From positions 828,281-892,280 of the forward strand of contig SCFE01000117.1 in NCBI GenBank assembly GCA_004352715.1: 64,000 nt of DNA, written 5' to 3'. Source of the stretch: Hofstenia miamia (lineage: Eukaryota; Xenacoelomorpha; Acoela). Within the stretch, counting starts at the first letter, position 1. Each line of letters starts with the position of its first letter. Below are positions 35,301 to 48,100 of the stretch, in pieces. Both the position numbers and the translations under genes were made by a program. The notes under the pieces are model-generated. The model ran no database searches and was not told the origin of the DNA. It worked only from the letters and a program-made list of their open reading frames with translations.

Positions 35301-36099
35301 AACTCTATTGGCTAATAATTCGATTGTTCGCTTCTTATCCTACAGTGAAATAGTGTTTTGCGTGTGGACAATAGGCATTGAGGCCACAAGTGGACACGGA
35401 CCGCCGTTGTTTTCTAAAGTGGGTTGGGCGGCACGGGCAACCCAATATTTTAAGCATATCTGAATATTTGTTTGCATATGTTTCTATTAAAGTTTTCTCT
35501 TACACGTATTTGTGTTTGATTACATGTACAAATATAGGATATCTTGTAAATATTGTCTAATGTTTTTTTTTAAAAATCAAATCGGGTTTTTAAGGTTTTG
35601 TTAAAAATCAGATTCAATTTAGGTCCCTCGCCTATATTCCAACGACCAGCGGATTTGGGAAAACTGGTGGGCGGGCCGGTGGTCATTTGGCAGGAAAGGC
35701 AATGTATGAGCAAGCATCGGGTGCGAACGGGCACGGGCACACAATATTTGTATATAAAATCAGACTATGGACTTACATATAAATATATATATCCAAAGCT
35801 TCTCCTTTAGAATGCAACATTTCATTACTGTATAAACTAAATTGTTTAACGAGTTCTTGAAATATTAATTTACTCTCTTTGTTCTAAGCAAATGGAGTGG
35901 CTATCTAAGGCTTCAATAATGAAGGGAATTTGTGGTGTACTTGTATGAATACTTAAACAAAATATCTACAATAATTTTCTACTTGCAAAAATATTTGTTG
36001 CTTCTCTTTGTTTTTGTATATACTACAAATCGCCAACCCTTGATTAAAATAAGGTTTGTGTATTCACGTATAAATGTGCAATATACTATCATTTTTCAC

Positions 36100-36190
36100 C
36101 TTCTTGTAGAGGGTCGTATGTCTTCAGGATTCACAAACCCAGGTGCGTCTGCAATGGCTCTTTGAATTAAATCATCGTCCCCAAAATGGC
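36100..36190 (-). CDS. ANK: Ankyrin, penultimate exon
   Basis: 91 bp between a TTATGTAG acceptor and a GTGAAA donor. It starts with two bases of a split Gly codon, encodes HFGDDDLIQRAIADAPGFV then NPEDIRPSTR, and leaves AG for the next exon. Both junctions keep frame with 37,860-37,986 and 33,284-33,452. It belongs to the C-terminal regulatory tail. Confidence 0.85.
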
Positions 36191-36599
36191 CTACATAAAA
36201 TGTTAGTCATTTTTTTCATATTATTGTAGGACTGTTTAACAACCAATATAATATAAATTTACAAAATTATATTATTAGTAAACACTTGATATATTATTCT
36301 AAAATCGTACATAACAATTTTTAAAAAATGTTAATTTCCACACCTATATAATCAATGAACATTTACTAAAAGGGAGGTTTTTTGAACAGTGAAATTATAT
36401 CGAAATTCAAACTCTATTCTCACAAAGGACGCTAGATGTAATTACCAAACATAAATTAATGTTCAATTAATATTTTTTTATTAATATACAGGTCTGTCAG
36501 AACCAAGCCATCTCACATAGAATTTTTTATAAGTATTCAAATAAATTATGTCAGTAAAAGGTAATCATCTTAACATGCATTGTAATAATGCATAACAAA

Positions 36600-37300
36600 A
36601 CAGTAAAGAACTTGAAAACATAAGAAACATTAGACAAATCAATACTTAGTATATTCAACTCTATTTTTAATCCCCTCAACTAATTAACGGGCATTGATGC
36701 AATCAAATTATCAATGAACTGACATCCAAGCTACTAGAACACATATCTGCTGCTTCATTTCAGCCAGTAGTTTTCCAACATATTCAAGTCTGAACTGCAT
36801 GGAGGATAGTCAATGAAACGAAATTCTGTGCTCAAGAAATATTTTGATAATGACATGGGGTTTCTGACAAGGAGCGTTGTTCTACTGAATCAAAAGTGTT
36901 GACTATTCCATGAGATTTGAAAAAGACACATTCCTGAATATTCCATAGGTGTTGAGGTGAACAGTGGATGTCGTGTATCAGCTAGAATTGCTGAGGGCAA
37001 TTAAGGGCGAAGAAGCCCCATATAATGATATGACCTTCGCCACAAACAGGAAAATATTTACCAGGCAAAACAAATGCATATGTATTTTATACTTATAGTA
37101 CCTGATTTAACAGTTTTTAATTTCTAAATTTACCACATTTTTATATTGTACATTTATTTCTACCGGGGTCACCTTTGACCCTCAACTATTTGATTAAGTG
37201 GACGATACGAGGCGAAAAATGACGGCTTTTCCCAAGGAGTTCTTTGCTACTTTCCAAGTCTGGAGCAAGCGCAGACCACAAACACAATATGCTTGTCAAC
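36600..37300 (-). pseudogene. Tc1-like transposase fossil
   Basis: On the - strand, shifted frames read in order LGKSRHFSPRIVHLIKQL (helix-turn-helix start), then IIIWGFFALN (the block before the second catalytic residue), FIDYPPCSSDLNMLENYW (the D/E block with P-C-S-S-D-L-N), and LIASMPVN near the C-terminus. These are the standard landmarks of a Tc1/IS630 transposase. Stops and frameshifts show that the copy is dead. It lies in the intron between two ankyrin exons, on the same strand. Confidence 0.7.
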
Positions 37301-37859
37301 AATCATTCCAATTAAGTGTTTCCAATGTTTATAGTAATGCCCATTTGCCAGGTTACATGTTTGCATATCCACATTGATTAAAATACATAAAAATTTCTTG
37401 GTGTGCTGCTTCACGTTGACATTCCTGTATATTTTGTATGTAACATTTACATGCAATTACTAAATAAAATTTTAGAAAAATTACTTATAAGAGAGTTAGT
37501 TTAGAAAGTAAAAGTCCAAGTTCATTTCAGGCAAACAACCTTAACACATATAAGCAAACTACCCTAAAATATTCTGAATTTCACAATAAAATTTGAGATG
37601 CAGTTCATGCCATTGATATTTGGATTTAGATGTGACCAAGAACAAAATTGCAATTTACGTAACAGACACATTTGAAAAGTTAGTAAATTTGAAATTTTAT
37701 TTATTTATGTATACAAAACTAGAATTTTTATAAATTAGAATAAGGATTTACTGTTCCTGGTCGAATATTTATGTTAGACATCGTAATAGATAGTTTTATC
37801 ATAGGATTTTATGAATAAATGAAATTCTTGCAAAATAGTTTTTAAAACTTGAATCCTAC

Positions 37860-37986
37860 CTTCATGGACAAAGACTTTGCGAGTTCCATCAGGATCCACT
37901 CTCACAATTCTTGTAATTTTCTTTATAGTATGTTCATATGTTTCATCTGGTTCGTTGAATGGATCCGTAGCTGTGTCGGTATAATC
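37860..37986 (-). CDS. ANK: Ankyrin, C-terminal tail exon
   Basis: 127 bp from a TATTTAG acceptor to a GTAGGA donor. It begins in phase 0 with DYTDTATDPFNEPDETYEH and continues TIKKITRIVRVDPDGTRKV, ending one base into a Gly codon that the next exon completes. The IKKITRIVRVDPDGTRK type of beta-like segment is common to ankyrin tails. Upstream it connects to the 26-nt micro-exon across a 19.8-kb intron. Confidence 0.87.
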
Positions 37987-38106
37987 CTAAATATATTGTT
38001 AATCACTGAATTCTTTTTTTAAATAGTAACAATCTAAATCGAAAAGATTTCACCACAGACCAAATAATGAATTTATATTCATACAAAAATTCTTGCGCAA
38101 AACATG

Positions 38107-38137
<31 letters not shown>

Positions 38138-38307
38138 AGATGAGTGTTCAACCTCATATATTGTAGAAACAAGAAGACATTTACAAACTAGGATAAAAGA
38201 ATATCTTAATGCCAAGTAAGATTTGAATTTCTTTGCCATTAGCATCAGCCAAAAAAAGAAAGTTATAAAATATAACTAAGACTACTTACACCAAAATCGT
38301 TAAAGCA

Positions 38308-38343
<36 letters not shown>
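38107..38343. repeat. Two (TA)n microsatellites
   Basis: TA runs at about 38,107-38,131 and 38,313-38,343. The second one coincides with the left edge of the CpG-poor block. Confidence 0.9.
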
Positions 38344-38346
<3 letters not shown>

Positions 38347-38387
38347 GGGGAGGTTCATTACAGTTTATTTCTGGTGTAATGGAAGAC

Positions 38388-38730
38388 ATTTGAGGAAATG
38401 TCTCTTCAGCACATTTACATATAGCTATGGCTCTTTAAAGAGTTAAGGAAATTTCATAGAGCAGTCTTTGTTGGAGATTGGTGTCAGTAATTGCTAAAAT
38501 TAACTGATTGTGAATGACTGAATCAGTGAGATTTTCAAAGTGAAAATAGTGGGCTAATGTCCTAAACTTATTAACAAAAGCATCTGTATTCTCTGAGCCT
38601 TTCCAAAGGGAAAAGAATTTGAATCTTTCAAATGTCTCATTTTTTGGTGGGTGAAGTAAGCCTTGAATTTGCCTATTACAATTTAGAACTTCATTTTATA
38701 CCTGGTTGGCATCAATATAAAGTTTTCATA
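38388..38730 (-). pseudogene. Retrotransposon gag fossil
   Basis: On the - strand one frame reads NETFERFKFFSLWKGSENTD, then FVNKFRTLAHYFHFENLTD, then LILAITDTNLQQRLLYEISL, one TAA, and RAIAICKCAEETF. This is the classic capsid/gag domain of Gypsy-like elements with aromatic Y/F-F-x-x-R spacing. It differs from the Gag of the intact element at 29-31 kb. No LTRs or pol were found nearby. Confidence 0.7.
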
Positions 38731-38739
38731 GATAGAGTT

Positions 38740-41700
38740 TTCATTGCAAAGAGCACCTATTGTCCTTAAAAGAAAACCAACTCTTACTGAGTTTAATTTT
38801 AAATCAATTTCAGAAAAAGATAAGGGTCCTGATACCATCTATTCCATTCATCTGTGATATTTGAAGAATCCAATTGAAGTATATTTGGTTTTAGAAACTC
38901 TATCTCTATCACTATGTTAGTAGTATAACAAGTACAAGACAATGTTATGTAAGATGTTATATTTTGAACTAAAACATACAAGTATATATAGTAGTGTGCT
39001 ATGAACCATACATGCCATGCCACAACAACTTATGATGAATGTTTACTAGCTCTGTGGTTAGCTTGACAGGAATCTGTAAACATATACCTGATCAGCCCAC
39101 AGTTTACACCTTCTAAATTAAAATTACATGCTAAATTTCAACACAGTACTTGGCTTGCACCCAAAATATTTTGAAGGTTTATTCTTGCATCTGAGAACTT
39201 TCAGCCCAATTAACATTTTGAACCATGCTCCAGCTCATTGTGTTTAGCATTTGTGGAGGACCATACTTTGTTTGAGTTTGATGCACATTGTGAATTGTAA
39301 ACCACTCACCAATTTGCAGTTCATAAAGTGATATGTATTGTATGTGAGATTTTTCAGAAACTGTGTTAAGTGAACTGACTACTACCCAGTAAACACAGAA
39401 CTGTAGTAATGATGTTGTTGAACAACATTACAAAACAACATCTTTTCACAATAAAACAATAAATTATCAATAAAAATATAGTTTTTAAGAAATTTATCTT
39501 CAAATTGTCATAATACTTAAATTATTCCTATTTTTAAATATTTAATGCCACACAGCATTATACACCACCACTAATCCGTAGCATAAAAACTGCTCAAACA
39601 GTTCAAAAGCCTATTAAATGCCAACACACCACAAAACCAATGTTGTTATGAAAGATCTGTGTTTGCTGGGTATGGGGAATGATAATTTCTCCTCAGTGCT
39701 TAACAAACATTTCATCTCATATGCAGGCCTTTTGCTGTCATTTCCTATTGCCCTTGGTAAATTTCCACATACTCTACTTTTAGACAACCTTGTAGATTTC
39801 TTAACCTGCTTGGCATACACAGCTTTTCTCACCATTGTTGATAGCCAAAAAAGTGAATAGAGTTAAAATTAACATGCTATTATTGGAGAGCTTTAATGTC
39901 AAAGCCAATCAAAATAATCTACCATTACTGATATATTGAAGTGTGAAAGAATGAAAGATGAAAGTGTATCCAATCTCTAAAGTCATTTTTTGAACTTGTA
40001 AATTATACTTTGTAATGTGTTTTATTCAATAGTACCCTTTTCACACATAATTTTTATCTGTTTCAAAAGTAAATAATTATACAATTATATATTTTAATGA
40101 TACTTGTATTTTTCTTGAAGCAAATATGCCCCCATGATTTAAAATATCAATCAATTTTCATACAAACCAACTAATTTTTTAATGAAGCATGCCAGTTGTT
40201 AGGGCCTTTACTATATGTTTGGGTAAACTAAGTGCATACATGATTAAATGTTTCTCTGAATATTTTGATATGCCATAGACTTGATTGGATTCAGTGCAAC
40301 CCAACTGAAAACTATCATAATATAATGTCAATACACATTATTCAATAAGGATGCTACCATATGTGGCAAATTCTACAACACTTACACACATACACAATAA
40401 ATTTTTTCATAGTTTGGTTATGTAATGTGTGAATATGCTCATCTTTTAGCCACTCTCCTCTTTATTCATGAATTTAATTCACAGGCTATGACTAATCAAT
40501 TATTACCTGTCAATCACTTGTCAACAAATACAAGAAATCAATCACAAAAAGCAAAAAAATGTCAATTGGCTTAGAAATGTAATCATGAGTTCAACAAAAC
40601 TCAATCACAAATGAAGATGTTGAAATTTCAATCTTCTTAACTGGAATGAAATGTTTTAAATGCAAACAGTTAGTTTTTACAGAGAGTGCAATAGTGGAGG
40701 TTGCCTCTTTCTTCACTGGGGTAAGTCCTTTTTATGTTGTGAAATGTGAAATTGTCTTTTTCCATGAAAATTATACAACTGACAAAATTTAGAAATTACA
40801 GAATGTCTTGTCCAATGCATTAACATCTCTGAGAAAATATGCCTATAGATATATTTTTATAGTAATTACTAATTATTCTAACACCTTTTCCATGCAGAAG
40901 AGTTGGAATTGAAATTCATGTATGCTTTCAATTAATGCTAACATCTCTTTTAGACTTTAATACCTTTAAACCACATTTGATCATTTCTATAATTCTACTA
41001 TATGTACATGCATAACACATAGTGCAAATATTAGCCTTGCATGATTATTTAAATTACAAAAATTTACAGAAAACTTGGAAATTCATACTTAATGAACAAG
41101 TGTTCAAAAACCACTATCATGACAATTGATTGTTGTGAAAAATGAAATCCACATGAATATTAAGTGTATAAATTTGAACAAAATGAGGGGGTTTTCAAAA
41201 ATGGATAAATTTATAAATGATGGGAGAATGAATAACTATATAATGCTAGCATCATTGTTTATTAGTTGATTTTAAAGCAAAAATAATTAATCAACTTAGT
41301 CTATTATCAGAGCCTTAAAACAACTGAATTTAAGAAACAGTGTAAAAAATATGTCTGTAAGCAATGTGGTGGTGATGGATAAATTGCTTTGATCTAATAG
41401 CACTTGGTTTAGCTTTTTACAACATGTGGTAATTTATAAGAGAAAAAAGCAAAATTCCCAAGTAAAACAAAAACATTCAATTTTTGTGGAGGTTGGTCAG
41501 TGATTGTTGAATTTACTCAACAACTTAAATTTTGTTATATCTTCAATAAATGACTAGCATACTAAATTGTTTAATTATTTCTAATCTCATATCAAATTGA
41601 ATGTATCATTAGCTGACATAGCCTATTTCTTTATTCAATTAAAGAATTTTGTACTACTACTTCTACTACATTAAGTGAATGCTATGCAAATTTATTTTGG

Positions 41701-43840
41701 TCAAAAACATCATTTTCTAGTTTCCATAGAGATTTTAATTTCTAAGCAACACAGACTACGGAAGTAAATCAAGTGGTGAATTAACTAAAAACAAAAATAG
41801 ATTCAAGAAAAAATTAATAATGAAATAATATTGTATTTTTAAAGTTCATTATTCATCTAATTATTCATATCTATTCAAAATAGCCATGTTTCAACTATTC
41901 ATTTTTGATTAGATATTACATAATATATAACATGGCTTTGTCTTAGAAAACATAGCCTTCTTATCATGTTAAGGAATAGATCAAAATCATGATTATTCTG
42001 GTAAATTAAAATGAAAGCCCAGTCAATCTAGTCATGTTTTACATTTAGCTATGAAATTGATGCTTTGCTTTCACACTGTTTTTATTATGCCACTACTCTT
42101 ACTATTGTATTTTTACCAAATACGCATTTAAGTTTGGGTTTGTATTAAAAACTAATATTTGCATAGCAATTCTCAGGTAAATTTATTTCCTGAACACTTA
42201 TTAAGTTTCCTATTTTCAATCAATAATTGATGTTAAAGTGTCTTTAAGTGATTTTATCCATGTTTGTTTCTTATTGTCTTGAGTAGCACTGCCTTAAATC
42301 CAGCTTGTCTAAGCCAATTAATGTTAATTTGACTGGTTGAATTTATATATGAGGGTGGAAATGTCTGATCTAAATAGCTAGCCCTGTTTGAGCTGATACT
42401 TTATATTGATATCAATCTCAAAATATGTCTACATTTAAAGCAGGGGATGTAGCTTAGATCTCAAATACACCTACACATATAAACATACAGGACTAATCAA
42501 CCTGATGAGTCAAAGATTAAAGGCAATGTGGTCTGGACTGGTCATTTCAAATGCCTCTCCACACAAATAAGAGGGTATGTAGCATACTTTTTCATCTTTT
42601 GTTTTCACTGGTTATGTATATTATAGTATTTCACATTTAACTAAGCATGTTTTTTACATTTCCACTTCAAATGAATTTAAGCTATGTGATTTTATACATC
42701 TTGTTTTTCATTATTTACATTATTAAATGGCATTTGCATCTCAAAATTCTTAGCAACCCATATTCTAAATTCCATGCATCTGTATTTTTTGATTATGAAT
42801 AACAATATTTAATATCTTTTATTACCCATTTACAAGCATTTATATGTTTAGAAAGATGAATTCAGTATGGGTGTGTGATTTGGATAGAGCATTTAATGTA
42901 GTGATCATCTGGATAATGTGTTTTCATTTCTATGGCAACTATAATATGAGAAAAAAGTGGAAAACCCCTGTAAAATCTAGAAGCATGTAAAATCCATAAG
43001 CCAAATAAATTGAAAAATGTGCAAAGTTGAAAATAGGTGTAAAAATTTAGAAATGCGTTAAGCCAAAAATCCATATAGAGCAAAAGAAAAGTAAAAGTGG
43101 AGTATTGCAAAAGAAGACCAAGATGTAACATTTACAACTCTGTAAAACTAGTGTTATAGCAGTGTATAATGAAAGCATGTATATATATGAGTCCTACTAA
43201 TAGCATTGCATGTTCAATTTTGTAGAAAACAAAATTGTGTCTTTTTACATAAACCATTTAAAATTTTTTGGAAAATGGGTTTGCTTTTATCATGTACGTG
43301 TAGGTCTATATTTCATACACCTATAATGTTTAAGTCTTGTATTTTGGCTATTAATGAAAAACAAATTAAAGTGTAGTGATTGTATAGTTAGGTTAATCAT
43401 TAGTAATCCATGGAATTTTTATGTAAAGGAAAATTAATCATTTTGCAAAATATAATATGACTTTGAATTTTTAGATTGTTCAGTAATGTATTAGTCAGCA
43501 AATGTGATATAGTGCCCCAATTATTTAAATAACAATATCATGAAATAGCAAAAATATAAAAAGTTTGCAAACATGTAGAATAAAAATGAAAAGTAAATTG
43601 GCCCCCATAAATATAACAAAACTAATGAATCACAATAGAAACTAGTAACATACATGTTTCTGAACCACTGTCAGTCAACATAGAATGACTATGCAAATTA
43701 CATGACATCAGTGCAACAACCCCATCCATATCCACAACCTAACATAGGCTATGATTCAGTGGACCAACTCTCAGCCTCCTCTCAACCAATCAGAAAAAAG
43801 TGGAATGGCCTAGCAGCCTCTTCAACTGCTCAGTAAGTCA
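38740..43840. other. CpG-poor intron sequence
   Basis: Part of the 19.8-kb ankyrin intron. No gene or convincing element was found. CpG is almost absent (see findings). An imperfect 26-bp palindrome of GTAATGATGTTGTTGAACAA type lies near 39,395. Around 42,950-43,050, runs such as AAAGTGGAAAACCC resemble sequence inside the foldback element at 49.5 kb. Confidence 0.45.
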
Positions 43841-44900
43841 ATGTTAATCATTGCCATCTACACTGACTTTGCAAAGATGTTTGACAAGGTTCCCATTTCA
43901 CTGTTACTGAAGAAGCTTTGTGCTATTAGTATATGTGGGAACCTGCTCTTGATCTTACATGATTATTCATGCAATGTGTTTGCACAGATGGTGTTGTATC
44001 AGCAAGCTCAATGTCCTTCAGGAGTTCCACAGGGTTATATTTTCGGCCAGTCATTATTCTGCATTTTCATTAATGACTTGATATATATGTTTGCTGATAA
44101 TGTAAAACTGCTATTATGTAGTTTTGCAGGCAATGCATACTTGTTGCAGTCTGATTTTGCCAGTTTGAAGAGATGGTGCTATCAAAATGGTTTGGTGCTG
44201 GCACCTTTTAAATGCAATGTTTTGGTAATTAGTGGGGCTGATAAAAAATTTCTGATTAACAGTGTTAATATTCCAACTGTTGGATCTTTGTTGTATTTAG
44301 GGGTTCAGCTAGACTCACATATGTCTTGAACAAACCATATTTTTATCAAAGTCAAATCAAGTCTGCCATATGATAAGGAGCAATGTTAGTCCTAATTATT
44401 CAACAGGTGATAAATTGGCCCTTATAAATAAATGATCTTACAAATTATTTCCCATGTTTCTATATGCTGGTATGCCCTCCAGGAACAATAACCAAGAGGA
44501 TTATCACTATAAAGACGTCCTCCAGGAATCAACTTGTTAAGTTCAACTGCTTGCCCCTCAACATGCACCTTTAATTAAATGACATTTTGACACTTGCAAA
44601 AATCATGCAAGGAAACTATGGTGATGATTTACTTAAAATGTTTCAAACATCTATCCATGGAACCACAAAATTTTTCCTTTCCCATATTCAACTGTAAATG
44701 TCTTGATATGATTCTTTTATCATTGCCTTTGACTCATCAACATTGTGAACAAATTTATTTCTGGACCTATCCTTTCTCAAGTCTAAACATTTTTGTTCAA
44801 TGTTCCATTAAAATTATTCTGAGATTACACTCTGCACCTGGAAGATGTTCTGTGATTGTGGTTTCTGTCAAAACAACATTAATTCATAAATTTTAGCTGG
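43841..44900 (+). pseudogene. LINE reverse transcriptase fragment
   Basis: The + strand reads YTDFAKMFDKVPISLLLKKL (motif A), CPSGVPQGYIFGQSLFCIF then INDL (motif B), and MFADNVKLLL where FADD is normal, then LVLAPFKCNVLVIS. After a stop near 44,330, a C-terminal trace continues (RNQLVKFNCLPLN). The second catalytic Asp is Asn and the frame breaks, so it is inactive. It belongs to a different LINE family from the - strand copy next to it. Confidence 0.85.
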
Positions 44901-44928
44901 GAGGAATGCCTCAACTTTGTTGAAATCC

Positions 44929-46830
44929 TTTAGAGTCAAAGCAAGTTTATTGCTGTAAATAACAGTAAAAAGCTACAAACTACAACTACATGTATTAACA
45001 AAATAATAATAAAATATATATAATATAAATGTGTGTGGCTTTCTAGTGCTATACAAATTTTTTGAATGAGTGTAGTGTGTTAGGGTTATTAAAATGCATT
45101 GTCTATAAAAGTGGAATCTGCAATTTTTTTCTGAATTTTTTGTAGTTTTTTCTATTTGAATTTCATGATCTAAGTTATTCCATATCTTAGTTGCTGTGTG
45201 GTGAAAGCTATTATGTTTATTTAAGATTAAGAATTTTTGAGAACATTCATTTATTTTAATATATTGTCTTAAAAACAAAATCACAGATTGATCAAACTTG
45301 AATTTAAATAGTATTGATAACATATGTATTTGAATTTAAGAGTAAGGAGATAATATTTTGTATTTTAGTCAATAGGTGGATGCATTGTCATGTTTTTTTT
45401 AGTGAAATTGATTGTTTTAAGAGACCAATTGAAAGTTGTAGACAGAAGAATGTGATATTTTGAATTTATATTTGTAAAGAGAAATGAGCAATATTGAGGG
45501 GTGATAAGCAGAGATAATTTAATTGTTTGTGATATGCATTTAAAATATTTCTAAGATGATAAAGATATCTAAACCCAGAAGCCACTTTTTAATTTTTTTT
45601 CATTAAGAATTGATCGAAATTTAAATCATTGTCAATTTCAACACCTAGATAGCTGATGAATTCATTTTGCTTTATTGGTACATGATTTATATTAAGTTCA
45701 ATGTTTCTTGTGAGACTTTTGAATGTTTTAGGAAAGAATATTATAAATTGTGTTTTTTTAATATTTACTTTCAGTTGATTATTTGTGAAATATTTTGTTA
45801 AATTGTCTATATCATTTTGCAGTTGCATTAAAGGCATTTATATTAGTACTTATAAGACAGGAATCATCTGCATATTGATAAATTTTTCTGTGTTTTACAT
45901 TTTGGATTATGTTGTTCATGTAGATTGCAAAAAGAATGGGACCTAAAACTGTGCCTTGATGCACCCCACTGCCAGTTATCATATATTTTGATTTATTGCC
46001 ATTAAGTAGAACTCTTTTTTGTCGATTTTGAAGGAAGTTTATTATTAAGTTAATAGCTTTGTTATCAAAGTAATAATACATTAACTAATCTTTAAGTATG
46101 TCAAAATTCATTGAGTTAAAAGCTTTCCTTAAATCAAGAAGGGGCAACACAACTACATTTATTAAGGGCTAAATTAGATATTATTTGTTCTGATATTGAT
46201 AGAATTACATCTTGAGTGCTATAACCACTACGAAAACCAAACTGATTTTTCGAGAGAATATTCTCAGATTTCAAAATGGGGGTTATTTGATTATTTAATA
46301 ATTTCTCAAACAGTTTACTAAAAGGATGGCTAATGCAAATGATTGTGTAATTATTTCCGTTTAGAGGGTCACATTTTTTAAATAGGGGACTTTTGTCCGA
46401 TTTTTTGAAAATTTCAGGAAATTTGTTATCAATAATGCATTGGTTAAATGTGAATAGTAGATGCTCACTAAAAATATGAAAAAGCTCTTAATAATAAAAA
46501 TTTGAAGATTATAAGATGCAGTTGATTTATGTGTCTAAGTTTTTTTTGTCATGCTTTCTAATTCACTAGCATTTATGAGCCTAATAGAAATGAATGTTTT
46601 TGCTGTGCATTTATTAACGTTTTTGTTACTTTTATATTTGGGGAAATTAAAGTTGCCAAGTTTTTTAAATGTTGCATTTAGGTGGTCTATTAATTTTGTT
46701 TTTTCTTGATTATTATTTCTGTTTGAATTGAGACTTCTAGCATTGATATAAACGAATTTGTATTTTCTTAGCATATTTTCTGATTTCAATTCTTCTAGAA
46801 TTTGTCCTGGATTAAGCTTTATATTCTCCT
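44929..46830 (-). pseudogene. LINE copy A, ORF2: endonuclease head and reverse transcriptase
   Basis: From 46,830 down the - strand: a degenerate NPG head (KLNPGQILEEL), the endonuclease start KFVYINARSLNSNRNN, then a deletion of most of the endonuclease. Reverse transcriptase blocks follow: HPFSKLFEKLLNNQ, NQFGFRSGYSTQDV, LLDLRKAFNSMNFDIL, GSGVHQGTVLGPILFA, IYQYADDSCLIS and FTNNQLKVNIKKTQ. The C-terminus (HHTATKIWNNLDHEI) ends near 44,973 and the 3' end motif TTGCTTTGACTC follows. The YADD active site is kept, but stops and frameshifts break the frame. ORF1 of the same copy is at 47,160-48,070. Confidence 0.88.
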
Positions 46831-47159
46831 GAGAGCAGGAATTTTATGAAATAAAAATATTTATTGAGATAATTAAGAAGAAATTTACAGAATTTATCTG
46901 CACATGCGTAGTAAGTTAAAAGAGGATTTAAATATACAATTTTCAAAAGATTGCTGTATATTTTCGCATAATTTTAGAGTGAAAACTCAAAAGTTGCTAG
47001 ATGATTACTTGCTGAATTGTAGAGTCGCTATGCAATACTGTTTAGTGGAAGTGTGTTTTAAGTTAGGCGTTGTAATATGTCAGTGTATATAGCATATAGC
47101 TACATTTTTAAAACAAAGATAGGTTAAAATATACAAAATTAAAAGTCCCTGTTTCATGT

Positions 47160-48070
47160 TCAACGATATGTAGGAGTAGGGAGAAGGACGCGACGGGCGG
47201 TTACTGCTATGGAATAGGAGACATTGGCTATACGATGAAATGGATTAGAGATTTGCTGAGGTCTGAAGAATGATTGAAGATTGCGAATCATGTGTGCTAG
47301 ACCTTGATGAGAAAGATGTATTCCATCCCAAGCAAGAAGGTTATCATTGATATGACGAGGAGAAAGCAAAAAACTTTTGACATCAGGAATCACAGAAAAA
47401 TTGTTCATTGATAGAGAGTGGATGACTCAGTTGAATTCTTGAATGGTGAAGTTTCTTTGAAGATTAGAATCGTGACAGACTGGAGTGATTTCAAAGACGT
47501 GAATGTAGCGGGGTGTGAATTTACGACGAACTTCAGTGATTAGCCGGCTTAGCTTTGATTTGAAAAACTGAGTGTCATTGGAGTTGAGAGCATCTATTAG
47601 CCCAGCTTTGATAATGATGGAGTTGATGTGTTTTTGGATATGAGGAGATTTTTTCAGTGAGTTTTTTTGTGTTGTAGCCTGGATAAGAGTGAATTGTAGT
47701 AGTATTTGACTTAATAGACTCGACATAGCTTGATTTTGAGTTCGGTTTTGGCGATTGAGAGGTTTTCTTAAAAGATGAATATCGACGTGGTGTAGGGGAG
47801 CGATGAATGCTGGAGGAACATTTGGCTGGAGAAGTAGAAGTCAAAGTTTCAGCATTGCAAACATTGGTTGGAAAAGACTGAACATATGCATCACAAAGAG
47901 TAGGAGTTTCTTCAGAGGAGAGCGCAGTTTTAAAAAGGTGCAAGAGAGCTTCAGAAGCGAGATCTTTGTCAAGATTTGCAAACATTTGATGCAGCGACGT
48001 TTTTTTATTTCTGATAACCGCTTTGCCGAGAACACAAGAAAACCGACTGTTTACTTTAACACCACACATT
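47160..48070 (-). pseudogene. LINE copy A, ORF1 with SGNH hydrolase domain
   Basis: About 300 codons on the - strand with one frameshift (between about 47,600 and 47,720) and one in-frame TGA (47,427). The N-terminal part is Ser/Thr/Pro-rich with basic patches (SPTPRRYSSFKK). The C-terminal part has the order of an SGNH (GDSL-type) esterase: SYPGYNTKKLTEKI, INSIIIKAGLIDALNS (block III position), RYIHVFEITPV, and the catalytic Asp-His block WDGIHLSHQGL. Esterase-type ORF1 proteins are known in some CR1-clade LINEs, where they accompany RNA binding. The canonical G-x-N-D is G-L-I-D here and in the other copy. Confidence 0.75.
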
Positions 48071-48100
48071 ATAATAATAACAACAATAATAAGAGTCAAA
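48071..48100. repeat. (TTA/TTG)n tail between two LINE copies
   Basis: ATAATAATAACAACAATAAT on the + strand, i.e. a TTATTATTG-type microsatellite on the - strand. It follows the 3' motif TTGCTTTGACTC of LINE copy B and immediately precedes ORF1 of copy A. Confidence 0.75.

Noticed and set aside
36520-37560. Terminal inverted repeats for the Tc1-like fossil at 36.6-37.3 kb
   Set aside because: I could not find paired ends or flanking TA with confidence, so only the transposase trace is reported.
39614-39860. Overlapping 73- and 80-codon frames on opposite strands
   Set aside because: Neither has a motif, splice context or homology I recognise; considered chance.
38300-45600. Foreign or contaminant DNA as the cause of the CpG desert
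   Set aside because: LINE copy A straddles the edge of the block and is the same family as copy B outside it, so the block belongs to this genome; not excluded until read coverage is checked.
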